Positions 48,517 to 59,598 of a DNA stretch of 64,000 nt are shown piece by piece. The translations under genes and the position numbers were made by a program. Numbering within the stretch: the first letter of the stretch is position 1; every line of letters starts with the position of its first letter. This stretch comes from Zygnema cylindricum (lineage: Eukaryota; Streptophyta; Zygnematophyceae; Zygnematales; Zygnemataceae). The stretch covers positions 119,177-183,176 of the forward strand of contig JBBHKE010002497.1 in NCBI GenBank assembly GCA_037447655.1, in the 5' to 3' direction. The notes under the pieces are model-generated. The model searched no databases and was not told the origin of the DNA. It saw only the letters and a list, made by a program, of their open reading frames with translations.

Positions 48517-49079
48517 ATATATTGATACTGGCGGTCCAATTATAATAGGTTTTTAGTGTGGATATTTCCACAAATCCTTGTATGTCACGTATGTCAACTC
48601 GACTAATAGATTATCTTAAAGACTTGTATGGCATGGAGTAGAATTTGACGAACTTATTTGGAAGTGTAGGAAATTAGAATGTAATAGCATTGTCGATGTC
48701 TAAGAAACTTGCGTGGGTCTTTGGAACTCTTCTTGTTATGTTTCAATGCAACAAATTCGGGAATTTTACAAATGTTGGACTTACAATGTATGGGGTCATT
48801 AACTTATTAGCCACTTTGATGCGTTATTATATAGGCATTGACCTCGTCATCGGTTCACATAGTCACACTTTCCTTTACAACGGAACAGGCCCGGTTTTGA
48901 ACATAATCAACCTCGCGGCTCGTGATATTCCCATATTCTCGGCATATACTTACCCCTATCCGGTTAAGGCCACATATGACTCCTCTGTGGTGGTGCCCTA
49001 CTACCAAGCCTACTACGCCTCCAAGTGAGTGGTGGAGATTTCACTAATATATTCCCGCTTATTTGATTCTTATTTGTTT

Positions 49080-49405
49080 CTTGTTAAATCGCGAAATTCC
49101 AACTGAAGTGAAAGTACAGGCGAAAATAAAAGTACAAATGTAATATCGTGGAGGTTCGTTCATCTTGTTTCGTACGACCTCCAAACGATATCCGCGTACG
49201 CCATTCGAATCGTGCACCTTCAAATCGCGCACGCAAATATGTATCTCCGTGTCACCAGCGGAATTCTCGGCGTCTTTTCGAAGTAAGTACACAATAAATC
49301 CTGCATTCAAGCATGATTTTAACACAACCAGTATTAGTGTAGCCTCAACCCGTAATATTCCTACAAATAAACAAAATACATGTCCCGACATAATGCGGCA
49401 TGACA
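49080..49405. repeat. Relic related to the gag-protease element's terminal repeat
   Basis: Ends ataatgcggcatgaca exactly where nucleotidase exon 7 sequence resumes, the same terminal string as the ends at 46350, 55029 and 60649. Internal words such as cctccaaacgatatccgcgt and attcgaatcgtgca resemble the 54680-54730 part of the repeat. The left boundary is uncertain. It replaces the intron 6 acceptor of the decayed gene. Confidence 0.5.
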
Positions 49406-50719
49406 ATGGGAAATATTTCAGTGACTTTTGATTTGTCCGGTAATCTGATTGGCAAATCTGGATATCCCATTTTACTTGGAGGGAAAAATAGTTCAAACAA
49501 TGTTGAGCCGGATGCTGACATGGATGCCATTGTGAACACTTTGGTGGCTCCACTTTGCAGCCTTCCGATCGACAGTTGTCGAAACTGCAGCTGTCTTCTT
49601 GAGCAGTGCGATAGAGCAAGTTTTAAGAGAAACAAGCCTTGGCAACCTAATTTGTGTAAGTTGTTTTGTTTGACTTTGTGAAACAGGGTATCTTTAGTTC
49701 TCACTACGGTTAGTCGGTCCTAATTCTCTTCAAATTTTGAAAAATTAGTAAATGACATTCGATAGTAGCTTTTAATAACTGATGTTGACTATGTGGCCAT
49801 TGTACCTTCTTCATGACGCTTTGATCTGGAGCATAAAACAAAATCCGACTTTTGAGACGACGTATGGCCGAGTTAATATTGCCTTCCAAAATAGCGGCGG
49901 CATCCGCAGTCCCATCAACGCGGGTCTTGTGATTGTGGAGGATGCTCTGGCTGTGTTGCCATTCGGCAATGTTCTCACTGTAAAGAAGTTCACAGAATTA
50001 CAACTGAAGAAAATGCTTTCATCGTCTGCGGATAAGTCCAATGCCGGCAGTCCAAATTGAGGCTTCTTGCAGGTGCGTTTGCTGACAAAATTTCTACATC
50101 GAAATTGCTACATTATCATTGCTACATTGATATTGCTACATTGGAATTGCTACATCAAAAGGATTTTTGATGTGTCATCGTCTGATCTTGCAATTATAAG
50201 AACAAACAAGAATAAATCCAAAAAGCAGTGTATCAAAAATCAAACAATTGTTTTTTATGCAAGTAATGCAAATACTAATCATATTCATGAAGAGGGAATT
50301 TAAAATCTTGGTGCAAATCAGCTCGCCGTTCTAAAACATTTTGAACTATTGCGGGATTTCCACTCCATTTACATTAGTGGTTACTGTTCTAGAATTTTCT
50401 TTCCTGGGATTTCAAAAGACACGGCTCTCTAGACTACAAACATCAACAAACATCAACATCTCTAGTTAAGAAATTGGATTCAGCATTATCTTAGATACCA
50501 ATGATTCCCTTGGAATAGATTCCATGATGGAATCTCACATCAAAATATCATATCGAAATTGAAGTGACCTCGTGTTGGCATCTAAACATTCTATGGTCGT
50601 AACCAAACAAGCGAACAATAGTATAATCGCACGGTTCGTACTTTAGACGAGTTTGACTTTTTACGAACTGTACGACGTACTTATCGACAAAATCCTTCAA
50701 AAATCGTAATATTACAGTA

Positions 50720-50931
50720 CATCGTGTATCGCTTTTAGTGTTAATGTTTTTTTTGCCACTTAAAATATCTTGTCACCGTACACACTTGTCGGATTTTCAC
50801 ATGGAGACCGCCAATCGAAAGATGAGAATCTTAGATTTCAATCGCATCCGTCCATAATCCGACTAGAATGTACGGATAAAAGATGTTTAAAGAGACAAAA
50901 AAAACATTAACACTAATAGCGTTACACGGTG
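50720..50931. mobile_element. Stowaway-like MITE, 212 bp, in intron 8 of the decayed nucleotidase
   Basis: Left end CATCGTGTATCGCTTTTAG, right end CTAATAGCGTTACACGGTG; the inverted match extends through TTAATGTTTTTT. TA flanks at 50718-50719 and 50932-50933. Same length as the HAT1-intron unit at 16372-16583. Confidence 0.85.
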
Positions 50932-51397
50932 TAGTGTGGTAAGTATAATTTGTTTGATGAATTTCCATTATGTCAACATCATCCATGTTTTCATCAACAT
51001 CACCCTAACTCTTCAAATATCCTACAGCCAATCAGATTTCAGTGCATGCCTTTTTTAAAAGTTTAATTTTCTTCTTTCTTTCAGGTCACCGGAGTCTACT
51101 ATGCTTTCGATACCAGCCTTCCTATCGGCTCCCGATTACTCGATGCAAAATTGCTTAACCATGTAACCAAATGTCTTACCCCGATTGTCGACACCGATTA
51201 TTACAGTTTTAAGGTGAACGAATTCACCGAAAACGGTGGTGATAACTACCCCGATATTCGCGACGCGATCCCCGTTTATCCTTCGGGCCGTTTATTAAAC
51301 GATATTGTGGCTGACTATATTAATGCGACGTCACCTGTAAACCCGGTCGTCGAGTGAAGAATTCGTAATGTGAACGGCGCGCAAGAAACATATACTA

Positions 51398-51898
51398 CAC
51401 CGCGCATCGTAATTAGAGTAATGAAAAAATTAGAGTAAAAAAAGAGAAAAAAACAATTAGAGTAATTTACTCTAATTTATGTGATAGAACTATTTCAAAA
51501 GGGAATTTACTCTAATTTATGCGGTGTACTCTAATTTGGCAAGTTAATATCCTCTACTGTAAATAAGGTATTCGTACAGAATTTGACAAAACGTACAGTT
51601 AATCGTCACTATGACGTTTGCACTACGTGGTTTGTTAAAACGCAGTTATATGATAACGACCTGTATTAAATCATTATTTATACTTTTTGATTTAATAAAG
51701 TACAATTTTGCACGGTTTAACACCCTTCGTACTCCACACTATTTAAAAAATACCTACATTAAAATTAAAAACGCTAATTAAACTTTACGGTAAATAGAAT
51801 AATGAAAAAAATAGAATCGTTTATTATATTTCATGTGATAGAGTCGAAATTTCGAGCGACCGAATTAATGTAATTTACTCTAATTACGATTCGCGGTG
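51398..51898. mobile_element. Stowaway-like MITE, 501 bp, inserted in exon 9 of the decayed nucleotidase
   Basis: Near copy of 7686-8186 with equal length, ends CACCGCGCATCGTAATTAG and its near complement, TA at 51396-51397 and 51899-51900. The left flank gaaacatata is exon 9 sequence; the right flank gtgtaccaaatgc resembles the continuation ccagtaccaatttgc in the intact gene. Confidence 0.92.
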
Positions 51899-51900
51899 TA

Positions 51901-52574
51901 GTGTACCAAATGCGTCAAACCGTACTAAAATTCATACTAGAACTGCTTGGTATTTTGTACATTCGTACAAAAAGTGTCAGATAAAGGCCTCGACACGCGA
52001 AAGTGAGTGCGTTGACACGAAAAGGCGCACTCAGATTTGATTCCCAGTGAATAAAAACGGCGTAAAATCACGCGAGCCTGTTCTCACTTGTTCAAACGTC
52101 GATAATGTGAATAGCGGCAACAGTGGCTACACTACAAGGAAAGTGTATTCAAATTAGAGTTATGAATAAATAAAAGTATTTTTTTTGGCATAAAATTTTG
52201 AACCCAAATTAGAATTAATAACACTCATTGTTTTTTTACACTAACTATTTCTTCAAGCTAATAGCGATTCATGGTGTTAGGTGTCACTATTGAAAAGCGG
52301 AAAACAATGTGATGAAATAAATTGCTTTTCGCCCAAATAACGATGGGCACTGTCTAGGTCGGTGCCGCTTTTTTGGACTTTGAAAAGTGAAAACAAAATA
52401 ATCTTTAATACCACCGGTTGTCTTCTTTCTAACGCGAATCATTTGTCCACGTCGCTCGGACTTCAAGTGTAAATAATAATACAAAAATAAACGACACGCT
52501 ATATTGCTATAAATATTTGAGCAAAGAATTGATCATGACAGTGACTGTTTTGGTTGCGCACAGTCACGTTGAAA
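51901..52574. other. Spacer with a degenerate MITE-like unit
   Basis: Non-coding. A possible decayed TA-flanked unit runs from about 52133 (after gcTA, CACTACAAGG) to about 52276 (GATTCATGGTG). It has ATTAGAGTTAT and CTAATAGCG words like the other MITEs, but the ends match poorly. Confidence 0.4.
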
Positions 52575-52800
52575 CTCTGAGACCTCCATAAGTCCTCAAA
52601 GTGGACAGCTTCCAAGAAGCCTCTAAGATAACCCTAACCCCTTTGTGTTTCAGCAAGAATAACTGTCACCTTGGCAAACAAAAACTCTGACCACATTCAC
52701 CTCTGTGAAGGCAAGACTCCGGTGAGTCGATAGCGAAAAGAATCTCTGAATTTGCTCCCCAAAGCAGTAAGTTATGGAGGGTCAAAGTTGACCTTTTGTA
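52575..52800. repeat. Dispersed repeat, copy 1
   Basis: Shares ordered blocks with 63725-64000: tcttcc/cttcc..gaagcctcta, cacctctgtg, actcc..tgagtc, tagc.aaaagaatc.ctgaa and taagttatg. The family is not recognised; no coding or terminal repeat signature was seen. Confidence 0.5.
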
Positions 52801-52891
52801 CAAAAGCTCTCGACGGACGAGAGTTATGCGAACGCCTTTTTTTCGATGTGATTGATTTTTTGTTTAGTGCGATTTCACGTGCGAGCGCGAT

Positions 52892-53126
52892 TCTATTAAA
52901 TCATTATTTGTACCTTTTTACTTAAAAAAGTACAATTTTGCACGGTCGAACGTCGTCCGTACTCCACAATATTTAAACGAACCTATATTACAATTTTTTA
53001 CGCCAATTAAACTTACCTAAATTAGAATAATGAAAAAAATAGAATCGTTTACTCTATTTGATGTCATAGAGTCGAAATTTCGAGCAACCGAATTAGATTA
53101 ATTTTCTCTAATTACGATTCACGGTG
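52892..53126. mobile_element. 5'-truncated copy of the 501-bp MITE, joined to a nucleotidase exon 9 fragment
   Basis: Corresponds to the right half of 7686-8186 (taaatcattatttgtac ... attacgattcacggtg). TA follows at 53127-53128, and then exon 9 sequence begins at ctatgcttttgatacc. In the intact gene that point reads tcTActatgc, so the TA is the exon's own target site. Confidence 0.85.
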
Positions 53127-53128
53127 TA

Positions 53129-53331
53129 CTATGCTTTTGATACCAACCTTCCTATTGGCTCCCGATTACTCGAGGCAAAATTGCTAAACCCCGTAACCAA
53201 ATGCCTTACCCCGATTGTCGACACCGATTATTAGTTTATTACAATTTTAGGGTGAACGATTTCACCGGAACTTGCTCTTCATCCCAAACATGCTCTCTCA
53301 CAACCACTTCTTATACTTGTGGTAAGTTTGT
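53129..53331 (+). pseudogene. Third fragment of 5'-nucleotidase exon 9
   Basis: Matches exon 9 of the intact gene from the YYAFDT codons through NPVTKCLTPIVDTDY. A stop interrupts there (ttattag), and an internal deletion joins NDFTG directly to the CSSSQTCSLTTTSYTCG end. It closes with a consensus donor (gtaagt). The terminal exon and 3' UTR that would follow are at 60743 onward, beyond the inserted retroelement. Confidence 0.85.
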
Positions 53332-53600
53332 AAAAATCTTTTGTGAAGTTTTTTTTTTAAATATGGAATGTCCATGTTGTTTAAATTTATCCTTTCCGTT
53401 TAATGATTTATATTAGCATGCCAGATTCGTGTTATGTTGCATGTTGGTCAATTGTATGAATTTCTTATACTTGTGGTAAGTTTGCAAAATCCCTTCTCTT
53501 GCTTGTTCATATTGTTTTAATTTATCCTTTTCATTAATTGATTCATATTAGCATGCAAGATATCTTTTGTTTTTCATGTTGGTCAATTGAATCAATTACA
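53311..53600 (+). repeat. Tandem duplication of the exon 9 donor region, about 150 bp period
   Basis: ttcttatacttgtggtaagt occurs at 53310-53336 and again at 53461-53480. Each is followed by the same trailing sequence (taaatttatcc / taatttatcc, ttaatgattcatattagcatgc-like). The second copy supplies a duplicate 5' splice site. Confidence 0.7.
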
Positions 53601-53767
53601 TCCATTACATCTTTGGAGCGCTAATAATAATGAATTTTTTTTACGGCGTTGCGTTCAGTTTATGTTTCTAAAAAAAGGAATTGTAAAAACCGTTAAAAAT
53701 CCTAAAGAACCTTCAAAATTGACCTTGACGTTTTATGATTTCGACGAATTACTTTCTGAAGTAGGGA

Positions 53768-53958
53768 TGTCGTGCATGAGAGACAAGCAAGCGAACATGC
53801 ATCAAAACCAGCAAAGTCATGCTCACAAACATATATAACAACGAAAATAAATATGAAGTGCCACAAAATATATACACCATCTGAAGGAATAAAAATGAAA
53901 ATGACTCAGAGAGAGAAGGGGAAGAATACTCCCCTAGAGTGAAGTGGACCCAATAATT
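53768..53958 (-). repeat. Repeat Y2 of the split-direct-repeat element
   Basis: 191 bp from tgtcgtgcatgagagacaa to gacccaataatt on the plus strand. Same length as Y1 (55032-55222) with a handful of differences. It directly adjoins X2 at 53958/53959. Confidence 0.85.
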
Positions 53959-55029
53959 TACTAAGCCACGAGGTAGCCACTAGGCTTTCGGGTCTTCCAC
54001 GTATTCTCTACAAGAGATATCTCAAAAGAAAGCAAGAAGCAAAATAATCACTTCCAACCAAAACCAAGAAAATCGGAATTAACCAAAAATGACACTTTCC
54101 CAAGAAAACCGAAATGCCACACACATAAATAAACTCAAACAAACCGTCCAGCTGTCCGGAAAACGGCGCAGCTTGACAGAAGATGCCACACCTCAAGCCT
54201 CCACTCCACCAACCGCCAAAAAGACAAATTTGGAGGGAAACCTTTCGGACTTGGCCGAAGCCGTGTGGATTAAAAACGAGAGAGAAACAAAGGCAAATAT
54301 TCTTAACCTATCTAGCCACTATAGCTAGCTAGCAATAAGAAAGAGAAAGCATGAGCAATCGGTGAGAGAGAGAGCAAGAGAAAAGCTCCGCTGCCAAGAG
54401 AAAATTCTTGTCCAAAAGCTAAATTCTTCAAGTCTGAGAAATAGGCTAAGTAAGAGCTACGCTAGGCCTAAGCAAAATTAGCCTAGGTCTAGTTTACTTT
54501 ACATGCACAAAACTACTAAAGATGTTGGCCAATAGGCGGCCAACATCGTCTGCCGTACGCTTAACAAAATCCACCGTCCGAGGGTAAAAACCCTCCCTAA
54601 CTACATGTATGCGCGAACCTACATGGCTTCGCGACTTAAATAAAATATGATATATCGAAGTGTCGCCCGGGAATCGCGATTCGCCTCCAAACGATACTCC
54701 ACGTCCATACTTCGAAATCGCGTGCATACGCACGAATCGAAGCATACCGCACGAAATAATCCAAATCGAAATACCTGCGTACGAAATGAAAAGTATCGCA
54801 CGGAATTAGTGCGGTTCAACAACATATAAATAAATGAACTGACGCGAAATTTTGCACGTGCAAACAAAAAAGCTAGACGTGCGTGCATCAAATCGTACGT
54901 GCATGCATGAAATTGCGTGTGCATGCATAAAATCGCGCGTGCGTGCATTATATCGTGGGCGCGCGCCGAATATTGCGCGTGCGGGCATAATATCATGCGC
55001 GCGAGCAGCCGACACGGTGCGGCATGACA
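53959..55029 (-). repeat. Repeat X2 of the split-direct-repeat element
   Basis: 1,071 bp from tactaagccacgaggtag to gatgcggcatgaca-type end (here ggtgcggcatgaca). Closely matches X1 (59599-60649); the right end carries many alternating cgtgcgtgcat/gcgcgcg words. A short open reading (54089-54328) is shared with X1 but has no known motif. Confidence 0.88.
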
Positions 55030-55031
55030 GT

Positions 55032-55222
55032 TGTCGTGCATGAGAGACAATCAAGCGAACATGCATCAAAACCAGCAAAGTCATGCTCACAAACATATAT
55101 AACATCGAAAATAAATATGAAATGCCAAAAAGTATATACACCATGTGAAGGAATAAAGATGAAAATGACCCAGAGAGAGAGGGGGAAAAATACTCCCATA
55201 GAGTGAAGTGGACCCAATAATT
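55032..55222 (-). repeat. Repeat Y1 of the split-direct-repeat element
   Basis: 191 bp, direct copy of Y2. Separated from X2 by the two bases gt (55030-55031), and followed on the plus side by a run of ten C, which on the coding strand is a G-rich purine tract just before Y1. Confidence 0.87.
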
Positions 55223-55769
55223 CCCCCCCCCCAACTCCTTAGCCTGTAGAGGAGCTGGTCAACACACCTGAGGACGCAAACAGCAGCAATGGTCAGCCGG
55301 GTTGAAAGATAATGGAGGAGAGAGTCACTCCATGTGGAACCCTTGATCACCACCTGTACATATATAAACCCTCTGCAAACTCAACATCCCATTAGTATCG
55401 CTATCCACCACATGGAGAATGTGTGGAAAGACCTCGGTGTCGACAGTATCCAAGAGATAACGCGAGTCGAGGAGAAAACCGGGCTCACTAAAACTATCTC
55501 GAAGGTCGATACTGGAAAATGCAGGGAGAGCGGAAGCCAAATGTGCCATAGTGGGCAACGGCTTGCGAGCAGAGACAAGAGGGAGGCAAATTTGCGTCCC
55601 GGAAAATTAGAGGGGCGGTAGGAGAAGGTGTGATCATTCATATCTACTCCCCCACCGATTCGAAAGATAACATCCTGTCCCTGTAAGCATTCGTAGTCGT
55701 TGCATTTGGTGACTAATGCTTAGACAGAAACTTCCACGGACTCACCTTCGGCTCCGTTTTGGAATCAGA

Positions 55770-57966
55770 AGATGAGAGGGTCCTTGGTGATTCCAAGCAC
55801 CGGCTCCGTGGTACCGACCGAAGTGAGAAGCCGAGTAGCCGTTGCATAAAGCTTGTCTGTGGTCAGACCAAGCTTGAGCGCAAATCCGGATCCGAGGATC
55901 ACGGATTTGGCTTCGGTGTCCATGAGAGGTAGAGAAGGAGCAACACCATTAACGGAGAAGGACTTTCAAGCATTGTCTATGAAATTGATGTGAGGATGAA
56001 GGTCACGGGGCTCATCTGCGGTAACCGGTTGAATAACTGAAAGACTATGGTTCAGCTGCAACGCCCTGAAAGCGGCGGCTGCAGCGAACTCATCAACAAC
56101 GGGAAAGGCTTTGGGAACCTCATTAGAAAAGGGAGAGGCCCTGGGGGCTTCATCAATCATGGTAGAAAGGATGCTTAGCCGTTCCTTGACTCGATGTGCA
56201 TCATGTATGGTACTATCCAGAATGGTGAGAGCTTCAGCCACAATAAAGGAAGTTGTATGTGGTAGAGGTGAGAGAGATTCTTTCTCGAAAAAAAGTGGAA
56301 GACGGGAATTCGGGAATTTACCGTCTCGATTGTGATCAGGCGAGCCTTTATCAAAAGTAGCTACCCGTTGTTGGACCGTAGAATCCAGAAGGATTCGGCC
56401 GGCCAACGATGGCATGTGGACGACTGTCCTCGCCATCCCCGTGAATTGGGGTTTCATTTCGCCCATGAAGGCAGCAAATTGCTCCTTTATCATGACGGCC
56501 ATCATGAATTTTCACTCGGCCTTTTCCCTCTCTCGTCGAGAGATCTTAGGCGGAGTCGCCTATTTCTCGGTCTCCGTAGGAGTAGTGACCAGCTTGGCAG
56601 AACGGGCAGGAATTCCACCGTTCTGAATCTGATTCTGATATGAGAAATTAAGGTCCTTAACATGGCAACGGTGGACATAATGTCCCTTCTGGTTGCAATG
56701 GGTGCATGTGGCTGACTTATCCGGGCACATACGGGCATCGTGCCCAGTGTTTCCACATCGGAAACACAATCGGTCTCCAGAATTAAATGGCGGATTTCCC
56801 ATGGCCGGCGTCTTTGGAGGCTTATTAGAAGGCCACGAGTTCCTCAAAGGTGGTGGGGATTGGTCAAATTGGTTTCCTAGCGATTCCGAATTTTCATGAG
56901 CATCCCACCACGACGATTGCATCTCATACCTAACCGCATATTCAGTCGCTTGCTCAAAGGTAAATTTCAACCCGTATGTTTGACTGAGATGAGTCTGAAT
57001 GAATATTTTCGATTGAGGAGGAAACCGCCCCACGAATTTTTGGACAGCCTCTGCATCGGACATAAGGTTTGGTAATGCTTCCGGAAGGGTTTATATTCTA
57101 GCTCGTAAATCTGGGGCAGTCTCACCCGGCCTACGTTTGAAGTTCATCAACTCTTTAACCTGATCTGAATTTTGCATCCGGTATTCTTCTTGGAGAAGAT
57201 CGAACATGATCGATAGCGGGTCACGTAAAAGAATTAATCATCCCAGTCTAGCTGGAACTGCCGCAAGAGCAACCACAGCATACTGCTGAGGAATCTCGGG
57301 GATGGCTGGATATAGCTCATCCCCATTAACGTCCAATACTGTTGGAACAGCTGCCTGGTAGGGAATTTCTACCTGGCCGGAAACGGTTGGAAGTCATGAT
57401 AACGGGTGAGAGTGCTCTGTCATTTGATAGATACTCTCATACTTTCGTGTGTATAAAGTTAGAGCCGAACCCCGAAGGTATCGGCCGAGGAGAGAGAAAG
57501 CGACCCTAAGGTCAAAGCGGTCTTGATAACGAAATGCCAAGTCACGCATTTCGGTATCATAAAGCATACGAAAATGGGAAAGAGACATGGTGTCTATCAT
57601 TCCTGAAAAAAAAAATTGCATCTTCCCCATGCCCCCCTCCGAAGAGGAAGCCATGTCGTCAAAGGAAGAATGCGTTGGTGGTTCGAAATTTGGATTAACC
57701 GGAAATTGAAATGTGAGAGGATGAGAAAATATTTCCTCTGAAAAGTCTTCTTCGGTTTTATCTAGGTATGACCTAGAGGAAACCGAGGATAATGGTGAGA
57801 CTGTGGTCAATACTGACCGAACTGACGGAGATCTAGAGGTCGCAACCGAAACTGGTGCGTTCGTAGACTCGGAAAAACTAGAAAGATCTAACTGCGGTGG
57901 ACGGAAAACTGTCCCGCCGCGGGTAGATCCGGATTGATAACGTAAGTTATCCCAATCCGTGGGCAT
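55770..57966 (-). pseudogene. Gag - CCHC zinc knuckles - retropepsin-like reading of the split-repeat element
   Basis: Opens at 57966 (MPTDWDNLRYQSGSTRGGTV). A capsid-like part follows (DMASSSEGGMGKMQFFFSG, SHFRMLYDTEMRDLAFRYQD). After breaks it reads DAEAVQKFVGRFPPQSK and TFEQATEYAVRYEMQSSWWD. Two complete knuckles come next, CFRCGNTGHDARMCPDK and CTHCNQKGHYVHRCHVK, then a helical region (VQQRVATFDKGSPDHNRDG). A retropepsin-like segment near 55770-55925 contains LMDTEAKSVILGSGF and GTTEPVLGITKD. Frameshifts and stops at about 57400-57060, 56505 and 55965 break it. It is collinear with the reading at 38329-40592. Confidence 0.75.
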
Positions 57967-59598
57967 AAACGAAGAGAAAACCCTCGATTACGACTATGAA
58001 AGAACGGAACGGCCTAATCGAGGTACGTCAAATGGAAGGCCAAACCACACAAGACAAGCTAACACACGAAGTCTCTATCAAGACCCGGTGGTCAGATCTA
58101 GCAAGAAGCCGGAATACCAAAACCTCTACCCTGCAAACAATGGGCAAGGCCAAAGGGCCAGATCTATAAAAACAAACAAAGAACTATTCAGACACCTTTC
58201 GGTGCAGATCTATTGCAGCTCAGACAGAAAATCAGACAGAAAATTGTCTAACAGTGCCACCCACGGCAAGATCTATGAAAGAAAATCCAATCTAGATAGT
58301 CACAGGAAAACTCAAGGCCACTCACGGCCAGATAGCATGCAAGGAAAGCATAGAAAATGCAAATGCTCAAAAGAAAGGTTCGTAATAGAACCAATCCACA
58401 CCGATCCCTCTACACGAGTGTCCACCCTATATGGTGACGCTCTTGTACCCGCAAGGCATCGGGATACTTACAAACACTTTTAATACTCTGGTGAGTACTA
58501 AAAGTGAACCGGATTTGGTTGAAGCAAGTCGAATTTTGCAGAGTCCTCAAGAACGTGATCCGCCACGGTTCCGAATAATATTACCCAAGACCACCACTAA
58601 ACACCCAGGCAATTAGTAACCTGCTAGGGTATGCGTATCAGCGCTATGCCACGTTATACCCAACTATAAAGCAATGATAATTATATGTTATAATTCGTGC
58701 AAATCTAATATATATGAATATATATTTTTACTTTGCTAGGTTTTATGAATGATTAAATTTGGCAAAGGATAAAGAAAGAGAATATCAAATCCACCACAAA
58801 CCAAACATCAACTAGCCAGCAAAGGAAGTTGCACTAAAGGAAAGAAAGATAAGAAATATTGAGAAAAGTTCAAAATAAAACACAATGTACGGTAAAATTG
58901 GGCAAAAAGGTTTCCCAAACCCTAATACCACGCTGCAAAAATCAAAAATCTGCGACCAAGGGATGGTAATATGCTGACCTAGGGTTAAGAATTCCAAAAA
59001 ATAAACCCTAAATCCGCCCAAACCCTAAATCTGCGGCCCAAACCCTAATTCCGCAGATTAATCGTAAAAATCTGACATAAAATCAGACCTAAATCTGCAG
59101 ACTAGAAATAGAGTGGCAACAAGATATAAGGACAAGGATTGTAAGCAAGAAATAATAAAACAAAAAACAAAAACAAACTGTGTTTTTTTTTTTTATAAAA
59201 TAAAATTTATAAATTAAATTATTTTTATAATATATTTTCCCAAGGCAAAACTGAAAGCAAAAGCAAAAATAAAGAGAAAGTAGAATGAAACTTGTAGAAA
59301 GAAAAAACAATGGGAAAAAAACCAAATCAAAAATAGGTGGAAGAAAATATAGAAATGAAAAGATGGATTTTATATTGAAAATAATGTATTTTTGTATATT
59401 TTTTTTCTTTTAGATTTTTGTTCTCACACCAAACTGAGAAGCAAAACTGAAAATGAAAGATAAAGTGGGAGGTAAATGGAAAGACAAAAACAAGAATAAA
59501 AACTGAATATGAAAGGTATATATATTTTTTAATTTATTTGAAAGAAAAAAACTTTTTAAAATATGTGCTTTTAAAAAGTTAGACCTTTTGGACAAGAA
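57967..59598. other. Long non-coding leader of the split-repeat element
   Basis: Lies between X1 and the gag start on the coding strand. It includes a segment conserved with the other copy (58615-58740), telomere-like CCCTAAA / CCCTAAT words at 58915-59060, and an A/T-rich stretch at 59150-59580. No reading frame with a motif was found. Confidence 0.6.

Larger units (their letters stand above)
46351..51395 (+). pseudogene. Duplicated 5'-nucleotidase, decayed copy lacking PAN exons
   Basis: Counterparts of exons 4-9 of the intact gene are present: exon 4 split by a MITE (46351-46432 and 46975-47034), exon 5 47694-48092, exon 6 48835-49024, exon 7 49406-49655, exon 8 about 49813-50072, exon 9 51085-51395. 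Exons 1-3 (signal peptide, both PAN modules, DVHSR motif) are absent. Lesions: the NHEFD motif reads NQELD, losing a metal-site His. Exon 5 has an inserted repeat and frameshift near 47790. Exon 7 is frameshifted near 49555. The exon 8 acceptor AG is changed to AT. NGGGIR reads NSGGIR, and stops lie in exon 8 (SPN*) and exon 9 (VVE*). It cannot encode the enzyme. Confidence 0.92.

Noticed and set aside
53768-55029. Independent solo LTR next to a separate element
   Set aside because: The right flank of this unit (gt, then Y1) does not repeat its left flank GGGA, whereas GGGA does recur after 60649. A single composite insertion explains the flanks better, though it is not proven.
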